Source: Flavobacteriales bacterium UBA5081 (lineage in GTDB: Bacteria; Bacteroidota; Bacteroidia; Flavobacteriales_E; Vicingaceae). From it: a stretch of DNA of 16,260 bases. This document shows, in pieces, positions 1 to 7,545 of this stretch. The notes under the pieces were generated by a model. The model worked only from the letters and a program-made list of their open reading frames with translations, did not search any database and was not told the origin of the DNA. The stretch is from contig DIAJ01000042.1 in NCBI GenBank assembly GCA_002415785.1, positions 298 to 16,557 on the forward strand. The letters run 5' to 3'. Each line of letters starts with the position of its first letter. Position 1 is the first letter of the stretch. A program made the position numbers and the translations under genes.

Positions 1-1241
1 GTTGAGTTGTCCTGCCATGCGTATGTTGCTCCACTGTTGGTGGCGTCTAAGATTAAACTTTCTCCTTGGCATAGTGTGGTGTCAGATCCTAAGTCGACAA
101 TCGGATTTGGATTAAAAGTCAGTTTAAGTGTATCAGAGTAATTACAACCATGAATAGTATAATCTAAAAAATAAATGCCTGTAGTTGTAAATGACTTAAC
201 TGTATCTGAAGAATTATCGTACCAAGTATAAGATGCGTTAGGTCTAAAAGCATCATAAACAAAAGTATCTCCTACGCAAAAAGTAGTGTCTACAATTTTA
301 ATTTTATTAGGATCGTATTCCCATGTATTTCTGATAGTATCTTTATTTGCCCCCCAACCTGTAGAGAGGTAACCTCTATTGTTAATTGAAAAAGCTGCTG
401 AAATTGCCCTAGCCCCATCAACAAAACCATTAATACTTGTCCAAGTATTATTAGTAGGGTCATATTCGTAGTAATCAGATAGACAGCTTAGAGCTCCTAA
501 AGTGTATCCTCCACCTACAATAATTTTATTATCAATTACAAAACTAACAGGGTTTAATCTATCAACTCCCGGAAAAGACGCAACTTGACTCCATGAATTG
601 GTTTGTGGATTATATTCCCAAAAGTCGTCGTAACTTATCACTTGATCATGACCTAAACCAGCATAAATTCGATTATTAACAGCATGCATTACACCACCTA
701 ATCGGTTACCAAAACCAAAATTTGCAAGTTGACTCCAACTGTTTGTGATGGGGTCATACTCCCAAAAATCTCTTTGCACACTATTAGTCCCCGTCCCATT
801 GGCACCACCACCAACATAACCTTTACCATTTAAACTAGTTGCAAAACTTCCTCTTCCTCCAACTCCGGGGTAAGATGTAGTTGAACTCCATGAATTCGTA
901 AGAGGATCGTATTTATACATAGTTCTTAATCTAGTACTTCCCGTCCAACCACAGCCAACAAATGCCTCGCCATTAACGGTAAATGAAATTCCATTTCTTC
1001 TGGAAGTACCTGGGAAATTAGCTCTTTGTGTCCAATTATTTCCAACTGGATCGTATTCCCAAAGCTTATTCGTATTGTTGCCATTTTTCATTCCACCACT
1101 TACTGAATAGCCCATTCCTCCTACAGAAAAACTCATTGGCGCATACACCGGTCTATCAGGATAATCTGCCTTCTGACACCAATCTTGTGAAAAAGTAAAT
1201 TGTGAAAGAAACAAAACATTCAGAAGTAGTAGAAATCTCAT
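1..1241 (-). CDS. Secreted kelch-repeat protein, C-terminus cut by window edge
   Basis: This is the first 413 codons of an open frame that starts at ATG 1239-1241 and has no stop before the window edge, so the C-terminus is missing. Residues 1-19 are a signal peptide ending FTFSQ. About six kelch-type units follow, marked by W/Y-E-Y-D/N-P...N-x-W at roughly residues 61-70, 109-118, 160-169, 208-217, 258-267 and 307-311, with Gly-rich strands between them. They should fold as a beta-propeller. From about residue 317 come two copies of the Cys-Gly domain common in Bacteroidota surface proteins (TTFCVGDTF, then DLGSDTTLCQGESLILDA ... YAWQDNS). Such proteins are typically exported and often end in a type IX secretion sorting domain, but that end is not visible here. 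The ligand is unknown. The gene starts 29 bases after the mscM-like stop, with its own promoter-like element between them. Confidence 0.9.
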   Translation of the reverse strand, partial: MRFLLLLNVLFLSQFTFSQDWCQKADYPDRPVYAPMSFSVGGMGYSVSGGMKNGNNTNKLWEYDPVGNNWTQRANFPGTSRRNGISFTVNGEAFVGCGWTGSTRLRTMYKYDPLTNSWSSTTSYPGVGGRGSFATSLNGKGYVGGGANGTGTNSVQRDFWEYDPITNSWSQLANFGFGNRLGGVMHAVNNRIYAGLGHDQVISYDDFWEYNPQTNSWSQVASFPGVDRLNPVSFVIDNKIIVGGGYTLGALSCLSDYYEYDPTNNTWTSINGFVDGARAISAAFSINNRGYLSTGWGANKDTIRNTWEYDPNKIKIVDTTFCVGDTFVYDAFRPNASYTWYDNSSDTVKSFTTTGIYFLDYTIHGCNYSDTLKLTFNPNPIVDLGSDTTLCQGESLILDATNSGATYAWQDNS

Positions 1242-1261
1242 AATATAACAGCTTGTATTTT

Positions 1262-1269
1262 CAAATATA
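1262..1269 (-). promoter_or_regulatory. Bacteroidota-type -7 element (TATATTTG)
   Basis: An exact TAnnTTTG match, read on the minus strand, lies between the channel gene stop and the kelch ATG. It would put transcription start about 15 nt before the ATG. No clear -33 TTTG partner is seen, so this is a candidate internal promoter only. Confidence 0.4.
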
Positions 1270-1270
1270 A

Positions 1271-2530
1271 CTATTTACTCATTAAATACTTAAAATCACT
1301 ACCACTAGGATTTTGGAATACTTCCAGTTCAAATTGCGAAGCTACTGCCAAAATATGATCAAAAATGTCAGATTGTACTGCTTCGTAATTTGCCCAAGCA
1401 ATATCATTGCAGAAAGCATACACCTGTATTGGAATTCCATTGGCAGTTGGCTCTAATTGGCGAACCAATAGTGTTAAGTCTTGACTAATTTTGGGATGAT
1501 TTTCAAGGTATCGTAAAAGATAAGCTCTAAAAGTTCCCAAATTTGTCATTCTTCTTCCATTAGAAACTTGAGTAATATCCACTTTTCGTTCTTTATTATA
1601 TTCTTCAATTTCTTTTTCTTTCCCTTCTACATAACCTTTAAGAATATGAATTTTCTTGAATCGCTCCAACAAATCACTGTCGCAAAACTTTACTGAGTGT
1701 TGATTGATAAATATGGAACGAGCTATTCTTCTGGAGCCGGTCTCCTGCATTCCTCTCCAATTCTTAAATGAATCCGAGATAAAAGAATAAGTTGGAACTG
1801 TTGTAATCGTCTTGTCCCAGTTTTTAACCTTTACAGTAGCCAAGTTAATTTCTATTACATCTCCATCTGCTCCGTATTTGTCCATTTGCACCCAATCGCC
1901 AACGCGAATCATATCGTTAGCTGCTAACTGAATACTGGCAATAAAGCCCAATATTGTATCTTTAAACACTAAAAGCAATACAGCTGATATTGCGCCAAAT
2001 GCTCCAAAAAAGTACATGATTGATTTATCCGCAATAATTGAAAGAATCAACACTCCCATTATGATTCCAATCACGATTTTAATCAGCTGAAAGTAACTTT
2101 GTAGTGGCTTATCTTTAAACAAAGCAATGCCTTCTAGAATTTCTCGAACTACATTTAAAAAGCGGAAAATGACAATAAGCGCTGTAATTATAACCACTAT
2201 CTCGCTCAGCCGGTTAACGTAGTCAACTACTGTTTCATATTCTTGAAATACATGAGGTAAGAAGTAAAAGATAAAAAGCACCGGAGCTAAATGCGCAATT
2301 GCTGTTACTACTCTATGTTTGATTAGCAAATCATCCCAATGGGTTTTACTTTTTGCTGCAATTTTAGCAAAACCGCTTAACAATATTTCTCTAGAAATTC
2401 GGTCGACAATTAGACCAAGAATCAATAAGCCAATAATTAAAATAATTACTGCCGTGAACTCAGCGTAAAACTCACTGAATTGTAATTTTAAAAACTGCTC
2501 AATCAGCCAACTTTCAATTTTTTCTATCAT
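1271..2530 (-). CDS. ybdG: YbdG/MscM-type mechanosensitive ion channel (MscS family)
   Basis: This is a 419-residue inner-membrane channel of the MscS family, closest by recall to E. coli YbdG, the miniconductance channel that releases solutes on hypo-osmotic shock. Hydrophobic helices lie at about residues 26-43, 74-96, 110-127, 150-168 and 171-190. The last is the Gly/Ala-rich pore helix (FFGAFGAISAVLLLVFKD), followed by the MscS beta-domain with IRVGDWVQM, ATVKVKNWDKTI and VPTYSFISDSFKNWRG. These stretches and the overall length fit YbdG rather than short MscS. The frame extends upstream to a GTG at 2551. I prefer the ATG at 2528-2530 because it forms an ATGA overlap with the stop of the preceding barrel gene, a usual sign of translational coupling. 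The longer form adds only seven residues. Confidence 0.88.
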   Translation of the reverse strand: MIEKIESWLIEQFLKLQFSEFYAEFTAVIILIIGLLILGLIVDRISREILLSGFAKIAAKSKTHWDDLLIKHRVVTAIAHLAPVLFIFYFLPHVFQEYETVVDYVNRLSEIVVIITALIVIFRFLNVVREILEGIALFKDKPLQSYFQLIKIVIGIIMGVLILSIIADKSIMYFFGAFGAISAVLLLVFKDTILGFIASIQLAANDMIRVGDWVQMDKYGADGDVIEINLATVKVKNWDKTITTVPTYSFISDSFKNWRGMQETGSRRIARSIFINQHSVKFCDSDLLERFKKIHILKGYVEGKEKEIEEYNKERKVDITQVSNGRRMTNLGTFRAYLLRYLENHPKISQDLTLLVRQLEPTANGIPIQVYAFCNDIAWANYEAVQSDIFDHILAVASQFELEVFQNPSGSDFKYLMSK

Positions 2531-3261
2531 TGTCTTCGTTGTTGTTTCCACTCAGGTGGTTCGTGAAAAAAATACCTTAAATCAATGGTTAAGTAATTTC
2601 CTGAAATACCAAAAAAGGCGCTTTCCTTAATCTCTCTTGTAAAATCTCTCTCTGTGTAACCAACTCCTGCTTCGGTTAGGTTCATAAATGGTCGATGAAG
2701 TGAAAAACCCAAATACCAGTATCCACTTTCTCTAGTTCTGTATTCAAAACCTACATTTGCCAAAAGACTAGGTATTACCCAAGATTCTCTTTGAGAGTAA
2801 TGGATAAAATAGTCATCAAAAGACTCCCAGTCTGAGGGCAAGAAGTTTAATGAAGCCCCGAAAGCTGTATTCATATAAGTATTTTGTCCAAGTTGGATGT
2901 AAATCAAACCAAGTATGGGAATTTCATAAATGATGTATCTGAAATCCGAACTTCCGCTAAAACCGGTTGAATCCTCAGTAATGTTTAATCCAAAATTCCT
3001 TCTTGTATAATTTATTCCTGTTTCTAGCGAAAACTGCTCATTAAAGCCTTTGCGAACGACCATTCCAAAGCTATATCCTCCACGTGGTGAGATTTCGAAA
3101 CCTATGTCACCCACTTTTTCAGACTGAGGACCGGTATTAATTAATTCGGAACTTAAAATTGGCTTAAACTGCAAACCAAAAGTGGTAATTTGTTTTTGTG
3201 CAAACAGCCCAAATGACAGGCACACAGATAAAACAAAAAGCGAATACCTTATTAAGTTCAT
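2527..3261 (-). CDS. Outer-membrane beta-barrel protein, PorT/OMP_b-brl type
   Basis: This 244-residue exported protein has a signal peptide at residues 1-22 (hydrophobic LFVLSVCLSFGLF, cleavage near AQ-K). The rest is rich in alternating aromatic/polar strands: RGGYSFGMVVRKGF, FSLETGINYTRR, YIIYEIPILGLIYIQ, GYWYLGFSLHRPF. It ends in a strand carrying YLTIDLRYFF. This is the pattern of the small porin-like barrels that are abundant in Bacteroidota. No catalytic motif is visible and the substrate or role is unknown. Its TGA overlaps the channel gene's ATG (ATGA), and it begins 30 nt after the small membrane protein gene, so the three are probably co-expressed. A PorT label would rest on general resemblance only. 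Confidence 0.75.
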   Translation of the reverse strand: MNLIRYSLFVLSVCLSFGLFAQKQITTFGLQFKPILSSELINTGPQSEKVGDIGFEISPRGGYSFGMVVRKGFNEQFSLETGINYTRRNFGLNITEDSTGFSGSSDFRYIIYEIPILGLIYIQLGQNTYMNTAFGASLNFLPSDWESFDDYFIHYSQRESWVIPSLLANVGFEYRTRESGYWYLGFSLHRPFMNLTEAGVGYTERDFTREIKESAFFGISGNYLTIDLRYFFHEPPEWKQQRRQ

Positions 3262-3265
3262 ACTG

Positions 3266-3273
3266 CAAAAGTA
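3266..3273 (-). promoter_or_regulatory. Possible -7 element (TACTTTTG) just before the barrel gene
   Basis: An exact TAnnTTTG match on the minus strand lies in the 30-nt gap before the barrel gene. Only four bases separate it from the ATG, so if used it would give a nearly leaderless mRNA. Chance occurrence is possible. Confidence 0.25.
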
Positions 3274-3291
3274 AGTTTTTATCGGCTGTTT

Positions 3292-3627
3292 TTAGTTACT
3301 CAACCAAGCACCAATAAATGCCAATGAAAGTACCAATAGAGATACGGCAATTAACAACCACTTAAAAAATCGATCTGGAATAAAAGGCTTACGAAAATGA
3401 CCTATCGTCAAATAATTTAGCTTTTGAACTTTTGTAAAATCTGCTTTTTTCACCCCAAAGTAGATCCGACCATCCCCCTCTTCGTCGATCTGCTTTTCAT
3501 ATTGAATTTTACTCTCAATCAACATGACTTCAAAATAATTGGCATGAGATACTTCTCTAAAAAAGAAAACCTTTTTTTTAGGGTTTGTTGGATGATCATT
3601 AATATTAACAAAAGTAAAACCGTCCAT
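3292..3627 (-). CDS. Small membrane protein of unknown function, C-terminal TM helix
   Basis: The product has 111 residues. Residues 1-80 form a soluble, charged domain (KKVFFFREVSHANYFEVMLIESKIQYEKQ ... GRIYFGVKKADFTKV). Its strand/helix order is loosely like the small ferredoxin-fold DUF2007-type domains, but I cannot confirm membership. One transmembrane helix follows at about residues 88-108 (FKWLLIAVSLLVLSLAFIGAW), with an almost absent tail. The likely topology is a cytoplasmic domain anchored by its C-terminus. The start ATG at 3625-3627 shares one base with the TAA of the upstream peptidase gene (TAATG), so translation is probably coupled. Its conserved-looking position between a wall hydrolase and a barrel suggests an envelope role, which is inference. 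Confidence 0.7.
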   Translation of the reverse strand: MDGFTFVNINDHPTNPKKKVFFFREVSHANYFEVMLIESKIQYEKQIDEEGDGRIYFGVKKADFTKVQKLNYLTIGHFRKPFIPDRFFKWLLIAVSLLVLSLAFIGAWLSN

Positions 3628-4640
3628 TAGCTGCCAATTCTAATTTTTTGTCCAACTTGTAGAGGTCTGTTGCGAGAAATTCCGTTCATTAAACACAAGT
3701 TTGAAATACTTGTGCCGTACTTTTTAGCAATTCCGTAAAGATGTTCCCCGGGCTTTACTACATGATATTCGACCCCTAAAGGCACAACTGAATAAGACCA
3801 CTTATTTTTAACCAATTGAATTGAATCACTTACCAAACAGTTATTATTAAAATCAATAATAGTTCTTGGATTTAAAGGCTTTCCCTTAAACCTAACTTCA
3901 AAATGTAAGTGGCTGCCTGTGGACCTACCTGAGCTACCACCAAGTCCAACCACCTGACCTGCTTCTACAACATCGCCGGGTTTAACCTTTAATCGATGTA
4001 AATGAGCATAAAGCGTTTCCAATCCATTGTAATGACGAACAATCACAACTCTACCATATCCCGGATGATAACGTGCAATTCTCACCATTCCATCGAAAGA
4101 AGCATGCACAGGATCCCAAACTTGTAAGTCGATATCCATACCATTGTGGTTTCTTCCGTCGCGCCATCCAAAGTTTGAAGTAATTAGCCCTTTTATAGGT
4201 GGAATAAATTCACAATAATTAGCTGAGTCTCTAATTACCAAACTTATGCGCTCATCGTCTTTTCTTAAGTTCTCCGTATAGGGATATAAGTTATAGGTAT
4301 CCCATTTTTTATACATGGAATTTGAGGGATAAATGGAACTATCGTAAAAACCCGTTAATGAAACATAGTAATCATGCTTTAACAGTCTGCTTTCTGCATA
4401 GCTGTTGATCTCTTTCACTAAAGAAACAGGTACTGCATCTAAATCGAGTAAAGAATCAATCAGACCTATAATCTCGCTTCCGCTCATGGAACTAATATCC
4501 AAATCAGCAGCAACATTATGGTTACTCACCACTAATGCCTGAACCGTATCTTTATTTGACCTTTCTTCCCCACCTCCATTTTTTGCTGATAGTTGAACAA
4601 CACTAAAGAGCAAAAAAGGTAAAATCATTATCCACTTCAT
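3627..4640 (-). CDS. Exported M23 metallopeptidase with LysM domain
   Basis: This is a 337-residue predicted periplasmic peptidoglycan endopeptidase. Residues 1-19 are a signal peptide (WIMILPFLLFSVVQLSA). A linker region follows to about residue 145. The M23/LytM-type domain spans about 150-262. It shows NHNGMD (zinc ligands H165 and D169), YAHLHRL (H213) and GSHLHFE (H244 and zinc ligand H246), so all expected zinc and catalytic residues are present and the enzyme is probably active on peptide cross-links. A LysM domain at about 292-336 (YHVVKPGEHLYGIAKKYG ... VGQKIRI) should bind glycan. In the NlpD group the order is LysM then M23 and the active site is usually degenerate. Here LysM is C-terminal and the site is intact. 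The gene lies 16 nt after the AIM24 gene. Confidence 0.93.
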   Translation of the reverse strand: MKWIMILPFLLFSVVQLSAKNGGGEERSNKDTVQALVVSNHNVAADLDISSMSGSEIIGLIDSLLDLDAVPVSLVKEINSYAESRLLKHDYYVSLTGFYDSSIYPSNSMYKKWDTYNLYPYTENLRKDDERISLVIRDSANYCEFIPPIKGLITSNFGWRDGRNHNGMDIDLQVWDPVHASFDGMVRIARYHPGYGRVVIVRHYNGLETLYAHLHRLKVKPGDVVEAGQVVGLGGSSGRSTGSHLHFEVRFKGKPLNPRTIIDFNNNCLVSDSIQLVKNKWSYSVVPLGVEYHVVKPGEHLYGIAKKYGTSISNLCLMNGISRNRPLQVGQKIRIGS

Positions 4641-4656
4641 ACAAAGTAATTCATTT

Positions 4657-5448
4657 CTATCTTCCGTCGAGCAAATCGCCCAAGCCGCCTAAAATACTTC
4701 CTTCTCCTTTACGCGAGCCACCCATTTTTGGTGAATGAGCATAAATTCGATCAGCTAAACGACTAAATGGCAATGATTGAATCCAAACATCACCGGGACC
4801 CTGCAAAGTTGCTAAAAATAATCCCTCCCCACCAAAAAGTGTGTTTTTAACGCCTCTTTGTAATCGAATATTGTAATCTACCGTTTGTGTAAAGGCCACT
4901 AAACAGCCTGTATCTACTACAAGCGTTTCTCCTGCTTTTAAAGTTTTCCTAATAATTGTTCCTCCGGCGTGCAAAAAACTCATGCCGTCTCCTTCCAACT
5001 TTTGCATGATAAACCCTTCTCCACCAAAGAAACCCACACCTAGTCTCTTTTGAAACTCTATCCCTACTTGAACGCCTTTAGCTGCACATAAAAAAGCATC
5101 TTTCTGACAAATTATTTTTCCGTTCATTTCACTCAAGTCCATTGGAATTACTTTTCCGGGATAAGGAGAAGCAAAAACAACCTTGGCTTTACCAATTCCG
5201 GTTTGAGTATAAGTTGTCATAAATAAACTCTCCCCGGTTAAAACCCTTTTTCCGGCAGAAAAAAGTTTGTTCATTATTCCACTGTCATTTTTTGAACCAT
5301 CGCCAAAAATGGTATTCATTTCAATGGAATTGTCCATCATCATCATTCCTCCTGCCTCGGCAATGACCGTTTCATTGGGGTCTAATTCAATTTCTACGCA
5401 TTGCAAATCATCTCCAATTATTTTATAGTCAATTTCATGTGCATTCAT
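4657..5448 (-). CDS. AIM24 / TIGR00266 family protein
   Basis: The 263-residue product is recognisable as the TIGR00266/AIM24 family, a Gly-rich all-beta fold related to tubby-like domains. Family marks are ETVIAEAGGMMMMD near the N-terminus, FGGEGFIMQKLEGDG at about residues 141-155, LVVDTGCLVAF at about 176-186, and the second FGGEGLFLATLQGPGDVWIQ-type segment at about 206-225. The tail is rich in glycine (SRKGEGSILGGLGDLLDG). No signal peptide or membrane helix is seen, so it is likely cytoplasmic or peripherally attached. Its biochemical role in bacteria is not established, although the yeast homologue Aim24 is mitochondrial. It is the first gene of the minus-strand envelope cluster and is divergent from the SRPBCC gene, so its promoter should lie within 5449-5548. 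Confidence 0.92.
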   Translation of the reverse strand: MNAHEIDYKIIGDDLQCVEIELDPNETVIAEAGGMMMMDNSIEMNTIFGDGSKNDSGIMNKLFSAGKRVLTGESLFMTTYTQTGIGKAKVVFASPYPGKVIPMDLSEMNGKIICQKDAFLCAAKGVQVGIEFQKRLGVGFFGGEGFIMQKLEGDGMSFLHAGGTIIRKTLKAGETLVVDTGCLVAFTQTVDYNIRLQRGVKNTLFGGEGLFLATLQGPGDVWIQSLPFSRLADRIYAHSPKMGGSRKGEGSILGGLGDLLDGR

Positions 5449-5548
5449 TGTAAAGCTATTTGGTTTATAAGTGTAAAAAAACGAATTTTTGTTTTATATT
5501 CGTCAATATAATACATCTTACCACAATTAACTTATTCTTCCAAAAATT
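5449..5548. promoter_or_regulatory. Divergent intergenic region
   Basis: This 100-base AT-rich gap separates the start of the minus-strand AIM24 gene from the start of the plus-strand SRPBCC gene, so it should hold two outward-facing promoters. I find no exact TAnnTTTG in either orientation. TATATTCG at 5495-5502 (plus) is one mismatch away. The assignment rests on gene orientation. Confidence 0.4.
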
Positions 5549-6568
5549 ATGAAACCAATCAAATGGATTATTTTTATCTTTTTAGGACTCATAGCAGCCT
5601 TAATTATCTTCTCTTCAACTCAGCCCAATCATCTTCGACTTCAAGAATCAATCATTATAGATGCTCCTAGAGAAATCTTATTTAAAAAAGTAAGTGACTA
5701 TAGAGAATGGAAGCATTGGCACCCCTGGTTTGAAGCAGATAGCAACTTAAAAAACATTTACTCTGAAAAACAACAACAGCTAGGCGCGACAAATGAATGG
5801 ATTAGTGAAACAGCCATTATAGACAATGGAATACAAAAAATTATTGATTATAAAGAGGACTCACTAGTAAAAAACGCCATTGTCTATCACAATTGGGATG
5901 ACACCAGTTATCAATGGTTTATTTTAAGAGATACACTAGAAAACAAAACGCACTTTACATGGGCTTATCAAGGAGCTAAGACACCTTTTTACATGAATTT
6001 CATGAACCTAATCATGGAACCCTTACTTCGTAAGAATTACAAAAAAGGTGTTCGAACTTTAAAAAAGCATGTTGAAAGTCTACCCAAAGCGGAAGTAAAA
6101 CCGACGCCCAACCCGAGGCGACTGGAAATAGTCACTTTTGACAGTACCAGAGTGGTAACAATACTCGATTCTTGTCCAGCAGATCAAATTGGTAAAAAAC
6201 TAACAGAGCTCTACACTGAAATTACCATCTTCATAGAAATGGACGACGGTATTGAAATTGATGGACGTCCAATGGCATTATACCATGATTACAGTGAGAA
6301 GAAAGTTATTTTAGAGGCGGCGATACCTTATAAAGGCAATTCTTCCCCATCTGATCGAATTCAACTTAAAACAATTGCTGCAAAAAAGGCCATAAAAGGA
6401 AAGCACTATGGAGATGAAACTAGCGAAGCGCTACATTTTGCTATTCTAGATTATGCTGCTGCTAAAAAACTGAAAGTTTCGGGATCTCCTTGGGAGATTT
6501 ATCAAAGTGGATTATTTGACGACGAAAGTAGTGAGCAAAAAATCTATGTTTATTATCCTGTTCAATAA
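5549..6568 (+). CDS. Membrane-anchored SRPBCC domain plus GyrI-like domain protein
   Basis: A 339-residue two-domain protein. An N-terminal hydrophobic helix (about 6-22, IIFIFLGLIAALIIF) is an anchor or uncleaved signal. Residues 30-175 match the SRPBCC/polyketide-cyclase START-like fold: ESIIIDAPREILFKKVSDYREWKHWHPWF is the typical N-terminal strand-helix with a W/H-rich turn, and HFTWAYQGA follows. Residues about 188-338 resemble the GyrI-like small-molecule-binding domain (the effector domain of AraC/MerR regulators), including the ending GSPWEIYQSG...KIYVYYPVQ. There is no DNA-binding domain, so it is more likely a ligand-binding or sequestering protein than a regulator. The ligand is unknown. 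It is followed after 12 nt by the next gene, probably in one operon. Confidence 0.85.
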   Translation: MKPIKWIIFIFLGLIAALIIFSSTQPNHLRLQESIIIDAPREILFKKVSDYREWKHWHPWFEADSNLKNIYSEKQQQLGATNEWISETAIIDNGIQKIIDYKEDSLVKNAIVYHNWDDTSYQWFILRDTLENKTHFTWAYQGAKTPFYMNFMNLIMEPLLRKNYKKGVRTLKKHVESLPKAEVKPTPNPRRLEIVTFDSTRVVTILDSCPADQIGKKLTELYTEITIFIEMDDGIEIDGRPMALYHDYSEKKVILEAAIPYKGNSSPSDRIQLKTIAAKKAIKGKHYGDETSEALHFAILDYAAAKKLKVSGSPWEIYQSGLFDDESSEQKIYVYYPVQ

Positions 6569-6580
6569 AGAATTAAAATC

Positions 6581-7495
6581 ATGCCAAGGCACTTATCCAT
6601 AATTTTTACAATACTTTTTCTATCGGCTTGCATGGGCAGAAATGATCAAGCTAATCAAGAAAAATACTATAGCAACAACTCTACTAAGGAGTTTAATGAA
6701 TATTGGTACTCAGGCAATGCAGAATTAAATTCTTATGAGTTAGAAGAAGCTCGGTACGGTGAAATTAGAAATGGAGAAGCTGTATTAATTTTTGTTACAG
6801 AAGATTTTTTGACTCAAAAACAAGTAAAAAAAGAAAGTAAAACTGAAGCTCATCATACTTCAGTGCTAAAACTAAACTACATTAAGAAATTTACTACCGG
6901 GATTTATGATTATTCATTAATGAGTTCAATTTTTAGTCCTGTTAAACAAGATCAACTTACTTTTCCCATTAAAGTGAGCACCTCATCTCAAGAATGGTGT
7001 GGTCATAGCTGGATGCAGCTAAATGAAACCGCTCAACATTACCATTTACAAGCTTACTCTTATTTTGAAAAAGAAAGTGATGTCAATCGACTTCTAAACA
7101 AAACATTGACAGAAGACGGTTTGTGGAACCAAATTCGTTTAAATCCTAAGTTGATTCCTCAAGGAGAAGTTCAAATAATTCCATCTACTCAGTACTTAAG
7201 ACTTTCGCATAAAGACAGCAAAGCTTATTTGGCAGAAATCAACATCATAGAAGAAAATGATTCACTGCAAAAGCAAACATTAACGATTAACTACCCTGAA
7301 TTAGGTAGACGTTTAAGCATTACTTTCGAAAAAGCATTCCCTCACCGTATTTTAGCATGGACTGAAAACAAAATGAGTGGTGGCAAGCAGTTGCAAACAA
7401 AAGCAAGACTCAAAGTAAGCTTAAAAAGTCCGTATTGGAATCAAAATAAGCTAAGCGATTCAACTTACCGCAAAGAACTAAATATCACTTATTAG
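6581..7495 (+). CDS. Lipoprotein of the family often mislabelled 'septum formation inhibitor Maf'
   Basis: The 304-residue product has a lipoprotein signal: a hydrophobic stretch then LFLSAC with C17 as the lipidated cysteine, so it sits in the inner or outer membrane facing the periplasm. The mature part has the conserved run FNEYWYSGNAELNSYELEEARYGEIRNGEAVLIFVTE at about residues 38-75, and later EWCGHSWMQL at about 140-149. From memory, Bacteroidota proteins with this pattern carry the name Maf in databases, but nothing here resembles the Maf nucleotide pyrophosphatase (no signature of that fold, and the protein is exported). Function is unknown. It lies 12 nt behind the SRPBCC-GyrI gene and 50 nt before the kinase. 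Confidence 0.8.
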   Translation: MPRHLSIIFTILFLSACMGRNDQANQEKYYSNNSTKEFNEYWYSGNAELNSYELEEARYGEIRNGEAVLIFVTEDFLTQKQVKKESKTEAHHTSVLKLNYIKKFTTGIYDYSLMSSIFSPVKQDQLTFPIKVSTSSQEWCGHSWMQLNETAQHYHLQAYSYFEKESDVNRLLNKTLTEDGLWNQIRLNPKLIPQGEVQIIPSTQYLRLSHKDSKAYLAEINIIEENDSLQKQTLTINYPELGRRLSITFEKAFPHRILAWTENKMSGGKQLQTKARLKVSLKSPYWNQNKLSDSTYRKELNITY

Positions 7496-7545
7496 GCAAA
7501 ACAAAAATGTATTTTGTGTTGTTTTAAATCGTAATTTTCTTGCCG

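Noticed and set aside
3424..3630. 68-codon plus-strand frame
   Set aside because: It lies wholly antisense to the small membrane protein gene, has no family features and no promoter; a shadow frame.
7501..7524. Terminator between the lipoprotein and kinase genes
   Set aside because: The ACAAAA/TTTTGT stem is only six A/T-rich pairs and lacks a proper T-run; too weak to call.
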